Of a stretch of DNA of 64,000 nucleotides, positions 10,571 to 21,702 are shown piece after piece; position 1 is the stretch's first letter, and each line of letters starts with the position of its first letter. The DNA is from Dipteronia dyeriana. Its lineage: Eukaryota > Streptophyta > Magnoliopsida > Sapindales > Sapindaceae. The stretch covers positions 22,012,001 to 22,076,000 of the forward strand of contig CM065303.1 of assembly GCA_032871835.1 (NCBI GenBank), given 5' to 3'. The position numbers were made by a program, and so were the translations under genes. Below the pieces are notes generated by a model. That model saw nothing but the letters and a program-made list of their open reading frames with translations. It searched no databases and was not told the DNA's origin.

Positions 10571-12577
10571 CTACACAAACATTTCCAATATCATCCTTGA
10601 CAACAATGTTAAATCTAGAGTAAAGTCCTCAATGACTTGATTAACAAGAATATCATTAACACACTCTACCTTAACATTTTCAACACAAGCTTTGTCAAGT
10701 TGAACAAGATTAGAATTCTTTCTACTCCACAACTTTTTCTCATGCTTAGCAAAATTATCATGTTTCTCAACTCTCAAGGCCTTAGCATGTTCAAGTTGAA
10801 GTTTAATCTCCTTATCCCGAGATTCATTTCCTAATTTGTATTTTTCAATATATTTATAACACCTAGGCTTAATGTGACCTATTGTGTTGCAATAATGGCA
10901 AATTAGAATAAAAGATGAGATTGTACCTTTTGGAGTTGAACTAGCTTCACTAGGAGTTTGCAAAGATACCTTGTTCGCCAACTTCTTCTTGGCTTTTGAT
11001 CTTCTCTTCTTGTGTGGTTTCTTATCAATCACGACTTCATCAAAGTGTGTAGGAAGTGGTGCTTCCAAGAGCTCCTCTTCAACTACCAAGTCGTCTTCAC
11101 CACTATGAGAGTTAACAAGATTCCAAACACTAGACACACTAATCGAATCATTCACTAAATCCTTGATAGACTCCTTAGCCGTGTCTATCTCTTCCATCAA
11201 CTCTTGTTCTCTCTTCTTCAAATAAGATATCACATTATTCTTCTCAAGGTTAATCATTTCAAGTTCTCTAAACTTCTTCATAATATCACCTTTTTCACTA
11301 AGAAGTCTACGAGTAACAACCACAAACTCATCTAGTTGTTTCTTGATCAAATCATCCTTCTCAACTACTTCTCTTTGAGCATTGTCTCTAGCTTCTTCAA
11401 GCTTTTCTTTCTTTTCCAACAACTCAAGATTAGTAGGTATGGAACTAGAGCTTCCATCATGATTTGCATCAAGGTTCTTGTTCAAAGATATTGAAATACC
11501 AATATCTAGTGAAGAATGAGAAGCCGTTAGAGCTACAAAGTTGCTCACCAACTCTTCATCACTTGAAGACTCACTACTAGAGCTCTCATTGTCACTAGAA
11601 TTATCATCACTCCAAATAGCCGCCAACACTTTGCCTTTCTTGTCTTTCTTAGATGGCTTCTTGGTGCACTCACTAGCAAAGTGACCAAAGCCTTGACAAT
11701 TATAGCATTGAACCTCTTTTTTATTCATGGCTTGGCTATTCTTCACAGTCCTTGGAGATGATGTTCTCTTGACTCCTTTTTCCTTAGAAGACTTGCCTTT
11801 AGGTTTGACATTCTTCTTTAGAAACTTCTTGAACCATCTAACCAAGATTGCCATTTCTACATTTTCATCATCACTCTCCTCCTCAATAGCATTGAGAGCA
11901 ATTCCCTTACTCTTGATCTTTAGCTTCAAGCACATCTCATAAGTTTGGAGAGACCCAAGCAACTCATCGATATTCATACTATCCACATCCTTGCTTTCCT
12001 CAATGGCCGTCACCTTTGATTTAAATCTCTTAGGAAGAGACCTAAGGATTTTCCAATTTAAACGCTCTTTTGAGATAGGTACTCCAAGTGCTTGACATTG
12101 ATTAGCTATGTTAAGAAGCCAGAATTGGAAGTCTTCAAACTTTTCTTCCACACCCATACTTAAACCATCAAATTGTGATGCAAACATTTGAAGCCTTGAT
12201 TTCTTCACTGCTAAGGTTCATTCATTAGTAACTTGGAGAGTATCCCAAGCTTCCTTTGTGGATTCAAGATTTTGGATGCAGAAGAATTGATGCCCATCAA
12301 CTCCTCCAAAGATGGTATTCATAGCACGATGGTGCCATTTTGCAACCTCAAACTCATTTATTGTCCATTCACTCCTTGGCTTGAGTATCATGGTTCCATC
12401 CTCTAAAACCTTGGTAGGAGGACTATAACCTTCTTCCACTACCATCCAAGCCCTTTCATCAATAGAACGGATGTAGGCTTTCATCCTCAACTTCCAATAC
12501 CCATAGTTAGTGCCATGAAGTAATAGTGGCCTAGTATTTGAGGCTCCTTCCGCCATTACATCATCTTGTAAACCCAT
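10571..12577 (-). pseudogene. Copia-type Gag of the nested element, one in-frame stop
   Basis: One reading frame of 668 codons from the ATG at 12577 (MGLQDDVMAEG), interrupted only by a TGA at 12218-12220 (codon 120). Residues 17-220 match Copia Gag (UBN2-type: HGTNYGYWKLRMKAYI, STKEAWDTL, FASQFDGLSMG, LRSLPKRFKSKVTAIEE). A CCHC zinc knuckle (CYNCQGFGHFASEC) lies near residue 290 and a second (CHYCNTIGHIKPRC) near residue 560, separated by acidic and coiled-coil segments. Two knuckles in a long Gag suggest a Sirevirus-like origin. The frame ends without running into a protease. Gag would assemble the particle and bind RNA; the single stop suggests recent loss or this copy's own damage. Confidence 0.85.
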
Positions 12578-12647
12578 GACTTCAAACGCCTTACAAAAAC
12601 AGTGAAAGTATCACCCCAGACTCACACTAAGTGCAATCTAGTGTCCT

Positions 12648-12659
12648 GCTCTGATACCA
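12648..12659 (-). promoter_or_regulatory. Primer binding site, tRNA-iMet type
   Basis: The minus strand reads TGGTATCAGAGC, the standard plant initiator-methionine tRNA complement, two bases after the 5' LTR end. Confidence 0.93.
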
Positions 12660-12661
12660 AT

Positions 12662-12799
12662 TGAAAATACAATCACGGTTAAATGCTCAAGGTTAACCTA
12701 GAAGGGGGGGGGGGGGGGGGGGGGGGAGTGAATAGGTTAGGCACCTTTTTTTACTCTCTTAGAAAAAAAAAACGTTTGACCCTCTAGATTGCATGTATC

Positions 12800-12842
<43 letters not shown>

Positions 12843-15328
12843 TAAAGACAATTAATCAATATATAAACACAAGTAAAGTGTGATACAAACAAGTAATTGT
12901 AACACATACACAATCTTTATTATAAAGAGGAAGTCAACATACATAAAGAGTACTATCCACAATACAAATATTAGAGAGATAATGATAGAGAAAAGTTGAC
13001 ACAAGATATAACGTGGTAAACCCCCGAAGAGGAAACATCCACGGGCAAACAAAATCCACTAGTAGATCAGACAAGTACAATCTCTCAAGTGACCTCTTCA
13101 CCTAGAAACTACCCTCATATCCTACTCTAAAAGTTGTCGCCCTATGCTCAACAATCCGAGGTTTCACACCTCTTGTCAAGACTTCCTTGCTCACCTTATC
13201 CGGATCTTCACAACCTAAGGCAAGACTTCTTGCTCAACTATCCGAGTCTTCCCGACTCTAGTCAAGACTTTCTTGCTCACCTATCTGAGTTCTCCCAACT
13301 CTAGGCAAGACTTCTTGCTCGACTATCCAAGGCTTCACACCTCTAGCCAAGACTTCCTTGCTCGACAATCCGAGGCTTTACACCTCTTGCCAAGACTTCT
13401 TGCTCAACACCATAGGTCTCACACCTATTGTCAAGACTTCCTTCTCATAAGGCATCTAGGTGATCATGAATGCAAAACGCAAACAAGCACGCAACATAGA
13501 ATGCTATGATCAAAAAATCCTATGGAAAATACTAGACATGAGCATGAATGCACAAATCACATATAGTCTAGTTTATCATGCATGAGTAGTCAATCTAGAT
13601 TATGTAAGATATGATCAACATTAATAACAAACTAGATTCATGCATATATCTAAACTTGAATCACAAGATATGATCAACAAATCACAAGATCAAGTTTAAA
13701 TCACAAAAACCTAAAACATGCTAAAATCATATGACAATGTTAAATAGATCTAATCATAGATTCAACAAATCACATGAATAGCTCAAAAGAACATAATCAC
13801 ATGTATTATGTGAGAATTTCGGCCAAGAGGGCCTAATACATGTGATGAACTATTTTTCACAAAATCAATCAATCAAAGATCACAAAATAGTCCTAGAATC
13901 AAAGCTAGCACAATACAATCCCAAACATGTGATAACATAGGTAAAATCAAAACCTAACTCAACATGTATGATTTCAATTGAAATTCAATCTAGCTTTGAA
14001 AATGTTCAAAACACAAATCAAAACACTCACAATATACAAATATATGTAGAAGAAGAAAATCCAAGGCAATTGACCAAGTTTTAAAAGAAAACTTAGAGAG
14101 AAAATCAATACCTTAGTTGATCTAGGCGCAGTCCCGTTTTTGTATGATTAGACATCAAAAACAGCAGCAAAATTAACTCAAACCTTCAGAGAAAAGATGG
14201 AAGATGAATGGATGAACACTCTCAACTTTGAATCACTCAAAACAGAGTTCAAATGAAGAATTTATGGTGTTTGGAAGGTGAGAAAATTTAGATAGAAAAT
14301 TTCTGCACACTTGATTTGAATTTCTTCTTAGAATGAAATGTGAGAGGGAGAGAGTTTATAAAGGAGTGGGAAAGAAGAAAGCAAGAAAGACCAAAATAGC
14401 CCTCTTTAGAAGTGATCCCCCGAGATGGCATGTGGGCATCTCGGGGCAGCAAGGTTGTGCAGCCGAGATGGCCACGCGCCATCTCGGGCATGCACACCTC
14501 CATGGCCTTTTGGCCATGGTGCATTCCCCTCGCGCTTCCCTCACGTTCTTCGACCGTTCTCCGGCCTCTAAACTCGGAATTTGAATCTGTTTATGGATTA
14601 CGAACCATAACTCTCACACAGACATGGAAATATAAGATACTTAACCCAGAATATAATAATTCGACTCGATATATGAAGACGAAGATAATTTATGAAACAT
14701 GAGTTGAAAGTATAGTATCTTTTGACTTTGAGCTTGAAATCAATAGTATGAGTAACCGAAATGACCAGAACTCAATCAATAATGATTTAAGACTAAATCC
14801 AAGTTCAATATCCTTGTTATACAAACATATAAACAAACAAACATAAATTACACTAGAATACAAACTACATAGAGATAGTTTCCAATGATGCATATTCCAA
14901 AACATGTTATTTCCAAACCAATGAATGAGCATTCATCTCCAAGTGTGTGAATGTGTTATACATAGTGCACAACGATTCAGGGACACATATGAGTGAATTG
15001 TATGTGTGTGCCTATAAAGGTGCACAACTATACAGGGACACAAATGTATGATATGTGTGTGTGTGCCTTTAAAGGTGCACAACTATACAGGGATACAAAT
15101 GTATGATATGTGTGTGTGTACCTTAGCCTTGTAAGAGAAAGATAAGGTCTTAGTATACCTTTGTAGAAACAAATTGCATCCTTTCTCTTTGAAGACTTAG
15201 AACTTGCTTTGACTTGTTGTTTCTTCTTCATTGAAGCTTGAATCATCATGAACCTAAACAACTAAGTTATTACAAGGTAAACATCATTTTGATATGGAAT
15301 TAATGCCAACACAAACTAAAACCTAACA
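12662..15328 (-). repeat. 5' LTR of the nested Copia-like element
   Basis: 2667 bp, partner of 4618-7301. It carries the 23-G run (12704-12726), an expanded TA run (about 12804-12838) not seen in the left copy, the 43-bp repeats, the hairpins (14418-14519), the TATA box and three 55-bp repeats. It is followed by GGTGG, the target duplication. Confidence 0.93.
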
Positions 15329-15560
15329 GGTGGTAGCCCGACCAAGGCACTAGGAGCACTATCTAGCTATTTCCTAGTCTTGAGATCTAGATGGAAACTA
15401 TTCTCTTACACTCAGATCCTTCTTGGGGGTGGTAGCCCGACCAAGGCATCATGAGTGCTTTCTAGCTATTTCCTGGTCTTGAGATCTGGATGGCAACTAT
15501 TCTCTTATTCTCATACCCTTCTCGGCGGGGGGTAATGCCCGACTGAGGCATCAGGAGTAG
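15329..15560. repeat. About 99-bp tandem repeats of Gypsy-1, right part
   Basis: Continuation of the array interrupted at 4617. The first five bases are the GGTGG duplication. GCCCGACC recurs at 15336 and 15435, with a diverged GCCCGACT near 15537. Confidence 0.85.
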
Positions 15561-15763
15561 CGAGGGGCCTCCCCCGGCTTACCCCTGGTCTTAAGGCGAT
15601 AATGTCGATACTTTCCATGTAGACCCAAATCATTGTAGGACATATTTGAAGAAGGAGTAAACAAGAAAAGCAAGCTTTATTGATATGGAAGAAGGAGTAC
15701 ACTACTGTCAGAAGAATAAATAAAAGAAGCTAGTCGTAGGTCACCTGCCCTCGAGTCCCCTGT

Positions 15764-17041
15764 TCAAGGGTAGAATTTCCTTAGGTGCTCCGCATTCCAA
15801 GTATGGTCGATGAGTCGGCCATCCATATCCTCGAGCTTGTATGCCCCATTACGGATCACCATCTTTATTAGGTAGGGTCCTTCCCAGTTGGGCCCTAGGA
15901 CCCCGTCTGACCTCTTCCTGGTGTTCAACATCACTTTCCTGAGGACTAGATCCCCTTCTTTGAAGCTTCGGGCTTTAACCCTCCTGTTGAAGTACCTGGC
16001 AATCCTGCCTTGGTAGATCGCTACTTTCTCAGCTATTCGATCTTGTTTTTCCTCCAGGAGGTCCAAGCTAGCTCAGAGCTTGCTTTCATTACTCCCCGGT
16101 TTGAATCGTTGGACTCTAAAGGAGGTCAACTTGTGCTCTATATGTAGGACTGCTTTAACCCCGAAGGCCAGCGAGTAGGGCGTTTCCCCGGTAGCTTTTC
16201 TCCTTGTAGTACGGTAAGCCCAGAGAACCTCGGGAAGCTCATCTACTCATCTGCCTTTCTTTTGTTATAGCTTTTTCTTCAACAATTTCTTGATGGTTTT
16301 GTTCGTGGATTCCACCAAACCATTGGTCTGAGGGTGGGCTACTGAAGCAAACCGAAGGTCGATTCCCAAACCTTCATAGAAATCTCTAAATCGGCCATTA
16401 TCGAACTGTTTTTCGAGATCGGTTATGATGGCAAGAGGTGTTCCAAACCTGCAAACTACATTGGTCTTGATGAACCTTGTTGTGTACACTTCCGATGTCT
16501 GGGAGAGTGGTCCGACTTCAACCCATCTTGTGAAGCAGTCAATTGCTACGATAGCATGCTTGGCCTATCCCGGAGCTGTAGGAATCGATCCAATCAAATC
16601 GACTCCCCACATAGCAAAGGGGTATAGCGAGCTAAGGGACGACAAAAGCTCCGGAGGGAAGTGACTCAAGTTGGTGGCTTTGTGGCACGCCTTGCAGGTT
16701 TGCACCAAGTTCTTAGCAACTTGATGGATGGTCGGCCAGTAATATCCCATGCGGAGAACCTGATATGCCAAGGCCTCTCCACCAATATGGTTCCCGTATT
16801 CCCTGGAATGAACCTCTCTCAAAGCCCACTTGGCATCTTCAGGGTGTAGACATCTGAGCAAGGGAAGGGATTTCCCCCTTCGGTATAAATGCCCATCCAC
16901 CATACAATACCAGACCGAGAGCCTTTTAACCCTCCTAGCTTGGTCGGGCTCCCCGGGGAGTTTCCCATCCTGTAGATATTCTACTATTGGATCCATCCAA
17001 CATGGCTGTCGGTCCAGGGTACAAGCTTTCTTACCTGTCAT
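15764..17041 (-). pseudogene. Integrase of Gypsy-1, broken
   Basis: 17041-16565 carries the HHCC zinc-binding part (HSREYGNHIGG, TCKACHKA) and the start of the catalytic core with the first acidic residue in WGVDLIG. 16489-16265 carries the second (IITDLEKQFDN, where NG is usual) and the glutamate (GLVESTNKTI). 16066-15764 is the C-terminal part (FKEGDLVLRKVM, GPNWEGPYLI). The pieces lie in separate frames with stops between them (around 16260 and 16560), so no full enzyme can be made. Confidence 0.9.
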
Positions 17042-17106
17042 AATGCTAGGTAAGGGGATTACTTGAAGAGGGACTCCGTAAGGTAGGGTCTGGCCACCAT
17101 AGACAA

Positions 17107-17919
17107 CTATCTTGGCAAGGCGTCAGCCCAATGATTTAGATGTCGAGGTATCTGCTCGATTCTGAACCCTTTAAATATGTTTTTGAGTTGTTGCACCAAA
17201 TTTAGGTAAGTGATCATGTTATCCCCTTTAGCCTGATAATCCCTGGAAACTTGGTTGACCACGAGTGAAGAGTCGCTCTTGATATTTAGGTAATCAACCC
17301 CGAGCTCTATGGCAGCTTTTATCCCAGCTAGCAGGGCTTCGTATTCCGCTTCATTGTTCATTGCTTTAAATTCGAACTTGAAACAATGGCAGCCCTCAGT
17401 TCCTTCTGGGTCGATGAGGACTATGCCCGCTCCTCCCTCAGATTGCCAGGAAGCTCCGTCGGTGTAGAGAGTCCATGACTCGCAGCTCTCCGGCCAGTTG
17501 CTAGATTCTGGAATCCTCTCAAGGGTGACATCTGTTACCTCGGAGGTTACCTGATCTGAAGGTACTGAAAGCTCGGGTACAAAGTCCGCTAGTGCTTGAG
17601 CTTTTATCGCGGTCCTAAGCTTATACTTTAAATCAAACTGGGTAAGCTCTAGGGCCCATAGAACCAGTCTTCCAGAAACATCAGGCCTTTGCAAGAACTG
17701 ACCGAGGGGTTGGTCCGTCACCACTGCTATTTAATGAGCATGGAAGTAAGGACGAAGTTTCCTTGCCATGGTCACTGAGGCATAATCAAGCTTCTCCAAC
17801 AGAGTATATTTCTTTTCGGTCTTGGTTAGAGCGTGACTCACATAATAGATAGGTCGCTGGATCCTATCCCGGCATTCCTTGACCAAGACCCCACTTACAG
17901 CGATTTCTGAAATGGCCAA
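17107..17919 (-). pseudogene. RNase H plus second archaeal-type RNase H of Gypsy-1
   Basis: 17919-17731 is the end of the standard RT-linked RNase H (PIYYVSHALTKTEKKYT, MARKLRPYFHAH). 17724-17107 continues it and then holds a second RNase H domain: WTLYTDGASW, GAGIVLIDPEG, NNEAEYEALLAGIKAA, IKSDSSLVVNQV. The D, E and D positions of an RNase H fold are visible. A second, archaeal-type domain of this kind is known from Tat-lineage elements. A stop at about 17728 separates the two frames. Confidence 0.88.
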
Positions 17920-18036
17920 GTATATTTGGAGCTCTTATCCAGGATTTGGCTTGACCAGCAGTGGAGGGCTTGTTAGGTATCTTTTCAAAGCTTAGAAAGC
18001 CTGTTCGCTCTTCTGATCCCACTTCACATTTCTTCC

Positions 18037-19160
18037 CTACTTGATAGCTTTAAAGAATGGTAGGCACTTATCGGTAGACCTGGAGATGAACCTGTTGAGC
18101 GCTGCTACCTGTCCGATCAAGGCTTGAACCTGTTTAAGAGATGTGGGGGATTCTAGATCCAGGATAGCCATGATTTTTTTTGGGTTAGCCTCTATGCCTC
18201 TCTCATAGACCATGAAGCCCAGAAACTTCCCCGCAGTTACACCAAAGGTGCATTTGGAAGGGTTAAACTTCATCTGGTTTCTCTTAGGATCATAAAGATC
18301 CTACGAAGGTCGTCCAAGTGGCCTTCCGAGGTCAAAGATTTAGTGATCATATCGTCGATATACACCTCCATCAACCTTCCAATTTCGGGCTTGAACAAAC
18401 GGTTGACTAACCGCTGGTAAGTAGCTCCATCATTTTTGAGCCCGAAAGGCATCACCTTGTAGCAGTATAGGCCTTGTGCGGTGATGGAGCTGGTCTTTTC
18501 TTGGTCCACGGGATGCATCATAATTTGATTATAGCTGGAAAACGTGTCCATGAAGCTCAGAAGCTTATTCCCGGAGGTGGAATCAACCAACTGATCAATT
18601 TTTGGCAGATGAAAACTGTCATTCGGGCATGCCCGATTGAGGGCGGTATAGTCTACACACATGCGCCACTTTCCATTCGCCTTTGTGACCATGACCACAT
18701 TGGCGATCCATTTGGGGCAGTGGGCCTCTCGAATGAAGCCTGCCTGGGTTTGTTTTTCAACCTCTTCCTGAACCGCCATATTTCTTTCCCTGTTGAAGTG
18801 GTGCCTTTTTTGTTTGACTGGCTTGAAGGTCTGATCCACCGCAAGTCGATGTGCAGCTAATGTCATCGGGATCCCCGGTATCTCCGTATGACTCCAGGCG
18901 AAGATATCATTGAACTCTGTGAGGAGCCTAATCAATTCCTTTTTCATTCCTGGCTCAAGGGTAGTTCCGATCTTGACGACCTTCGAGGGATCGCTTAGTC
19001 GAACAGGAATCTCCTCTAACTTATCGACTGGATGGTCGCTGGCCCATTTCCTTATTTGCTGTTCCATGTTGGGCACCACAAGGCATTCTTCGTGACAATC
19101 GGCGGAGCCCGCGTCTCTCAGGTTTAGTGCTGGAGTTATCCCACCTTGGATAGTCATCAC
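18037..19160 (-). pseudogene. Reverse transcriptase of Gypsy-1, frameshifted
   Basis: 19160-18270 contains the RT fingers and palm: NGKWRMCVDYTALNRACP, SFMDTFSSYNQI, VMPFGLKNDGATYQRLVN and the catalytic YIDDM. 18273-18037 carries the thumb ([21 protein letters not shown]) in another frame, so a frameshift lies near 18270. The upstream linker contains FAWSHTEIPGI, the usual lead-in of plant Gypsy RT. Confidence 0.92.
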
Positions 19161-19169
19161 TTGAGCGAG

Positions 19170-19580
19170 TTATTTAGCTAGAGCTGCTGGGATGGCTAAC
19201 ACTGCGTAGCATTTCCTAGCTGCTTGCTGATCACCCTGAACTTCCCCCACCTTGTCTCCTACAGGGAACTTCAGGACATTGTGGTAAATAGAGATGATCC
19301 CTTTCAAGGATGACAGGAATGGCCTCCCTAATATTGCATTGTAGGCCGATGGGGTGTCCACCACCACAAAGTCGGTCATGATGTTTTGCTGGAGAGGTAC
19401 AACTTCGATGATCACCGGTAGGATTTTTGATCCTACAGGTGTGATAGAGTCCCCAGTGAACCCATATAATGGAGTAGTACAACTGTTGTAGCACCATTGC
19501 TTCAAGTTTAGTTTTTCCAAAGTGTCTTTGAACAAAACGTCGACGCTGCTACCTGTGTCGACGAGCACGCGGTGCACCAT
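19170..19580 (-). pseudogene. Aspartic protease of Gypsy-1
   Basis: Active-site motif VLVDTGSSVDVLF, later DFVVVDTPSAYNAILGRPF, the typical retropepsin pattern of plant Gypsy elements. The frame is open but overlaps the gag frame and is separated from RT by a stop near 19170, so the polyprotein is broken. Confidence 0.88.
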
Positions 19581-21090
19581 GAAGTTGGCAATTTGTACTG
19601 TGATGACAATGGGGTCATCATGTGGCTACACGGTGTTAAAGACATCTGCTTCGGTGAAGATGATCTGAGACAGCTAGGAGGGGTTGGTCGGTCTCTAGTC
19701 GACCTTGAAGATATCCCGTCCCTCGTCCGTATGAGAACTTTCCTCACATGGTTTTTCTTGGAATTATTGGAGGCGCCGGCCAGAGTGGGACCTCCGCTGA
19801 TAGTATGTATTACATGAATCTGTTGCATCAGATCTGCATGCTCTCCCTTCCTCTTCTCAACATGTTCTCGGATCTCCGCTTGGACCTCCCTTCCAGTCTG
19901 AATGTTCTCCCTAACTTGTTGTAAGAACTCTATCAAGCATCCTCCCCTTATCAAAGCCTCAATCTGGTTCCGCAGGTTGTAGCATTCTGAAGTGTTGTGC
20001 CCTACGTCCTCATGAAAGTCGCAATATTTATAACGATTTTTTTTATTGATCGGGTCTTTCATAGGAGCGGGCTTCTGTAACAAGCCCTTGTCCCGAATGG
20101 CGAGGTAGACTGTCTCTATGGATGCATTTAAGGAAGTGTAATAGTCATACCCCCTCTCATCGTGGGCTATAAAGGCCACTGTTCTGGGAAGTGGTAAAGC
20201 TTGAGGAGGATCCCATTTATCTGGATACCTTTTCGATCTGAGCTGAGGAAGAGGGAAGCCTTATATTGATTTATTAGGGGGTCTGTTCTGGCTTTTCTGA
20301 GCTTGCTCGGGTCTGGAAGCTTCCTTCTTTTATCTCTTCACGGCTCTCATGTCGTCATGCTCCATCTTGACCTTGAGTTGTTCGTCGACCTCAATCTGTT
20401 CCAGAGCCCGATCATAGGCTTCCTGGTAGGTTTTCGGAGAACTCTTTGCAAAAGACCGAAATAGTTTTCTCGCCCACAAGTTTTTTCTGAAATTGGTGAG
20501 GGTTTCTCTCTAGGTGAAGAATCCCATCTGGATGACTTCCTTGTAGAAACGCTCGATATAAGCTCGAAGAGTTTCCCCTATCTCTTGGATCACGTATTGT
20601 AGATGGATCAGGTTCTTCAGTCGGGGCTTAACTCCTTGGAATTGTGAGCAGAAATCGGTTGATAACTTAGTGAAGGAATCCACGCTCTCAACAGGTAGTT
20701 TCCTAAACCAGGTCTTAGCATAATCCATGAGTGTAGTGGGGAACATTCGACACATAGCGGCCCTGGTTGTGTTCTGGACCTTCATCTGTTGAACGAAGCT
20801 CTCTAAGTGGCTCAGAGGATCTTAAGTCCCGGAAAACCTGTCAGCTGGCATTTTGAACTTAGGCGGGAGCTCTTCCTCCTGGATCCTTCTGGTGAAGGGG
20901 GGGGTTCATTTCACTTAGAGGATCTTTCTTGTCCTCATTGTACTTCCCATTCTTCATCAATTGGACCTCTTTCTGTAGCTTTGCAAACTGGTCCCTTAGT
21001 CGTTTGCTTTCGGATTTCCTTGAGTCGATCTCGGATCTCTCACCATCAGATCCCTCTGATGAACTGGCGACCTCTACCCGGTTCCTTCTT
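19581..21090 (-). pseudogene. Gag of Gypsy-1, several frameshifts
   Basis: Pieces in changing frames: a basic coiled stretch with RDQFAKLQKEVQLMKNG (about 20990-20940); the capsid-like core 20785-20510 (CRMFPTTLMDYAKTWF, GETLRAYIERFYKEV); and a zinc-finger part 20179-19600 with YCDFHEDVGHNTSECYNLR, the degenerate CHHC-type finger usual in Tat Gag. Stops near 20510 and 20200 break it. Confidence 0.85.
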
Positions 21091-21679
21091 CAGAGGGGGC
21101 TCGCTTAGGGGCTTTGCTGACTTTCTTCTTCTCTACCCCGGGCTTCCCTCCTTGTAGTCGACGGGTGGAGGAGCTCTTCCCGTCCCCAAGGAAGGTCATC
21201 TGCCGCGGATCTGACTTGTCTTTGTTGGTAGCGTGGTAGCGCTTCAGGAACATGGGCATGGGCCCTAGCCTATCCCGGATCGAAGTCGGGAGCCCTGCTC
21301 TGTTACGAGTTGATTCCCGAGGGGTAAGTCCTAGGAGATCAAATACGGGTTGCCTAGCCCTTGGCCTGCTTGATTCCCCATGCTTGCAGAGACCCGTTTG
21401 TTTGATAGCGATACCCTCAGCTAGTAGTCGAAGACGGACATTCTTTACAAAGACCGCCGCACCTGGCTTCCCAGAGGGGGATCCTGAGCCCGTACAGTAA
21501 CTGGCTGGGTGGGAATCTGGCTATGGAGCCCAGATTTTCTCCCTTTCCTTGGGACCTTTTGTGTCTATGTAGCAGAAGGTTGCTTCGAGGTACCCTACTG
21601 CCCTTGTGAGGAGCAGAGCCTCATGATGACTTTGAAATAATGAACTTTTTGAATGTAAAAAGATGGTGGTGTGAGAGGT

Positions 21680-21702
21680 TTCCCACAGACGGTGCTAGAA
21701 AG
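21680..21702 (-). promoter_or_regulatory. Probable primer binding region of Gypsy-1
   Basis: The minus strand after the LTR end (CCGACAACA) reads CTTTCTAGCACCGTCTGTGGG, close to the TTTCTGGCGCCGTC-type sites of many plant Gypsy elements but with changes. The tRNA cannot be named with confidence. Confidence 0.55.

Larger units (their letters stand above)
4618..15328 (-). mobile_element. Non-autonomous Copia/Sirevirus-like element with gag and an accessory ORF (TR-GAG/LARD type)
   Basis: Two LTRs (4618-7301 and 12662-15328) each open TGAAAATAC and end CCTAACA on the plus strand. The target duplication GGTGG is perfect (4613-4617 and 15329-15333). A tRNA-iMet primer site at 12648-12659 and a polypurine tract at 7302-7313 set the minus orientation. 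The 5.4-kb interior encodes a Copia-type Gag (12577-10571) and an intact 352-residue protein (8840-7782). I find no protease, integrase, RT or RNase H in any frame, so it would need enzymes from a relative. It lies inside the tandem repeats of Gypsy-1 and is therefore younger. A third LTR of the family is at 61743-64000 on the other strand. Confidence 0.93.

Noticed and set aside
12648..12659. tRNA-like words GCTCTGATACCA (also 56495, 58363)
   Set aside because: They are complements of tRNA-Met primer sites next to LTR ends; no cloverleaf surrounds them.
18474..18860. 128-codon plus-strand frame opposite Gypsy-1 RT
   Set aside because: Shadow of the RT gene on the other strand.
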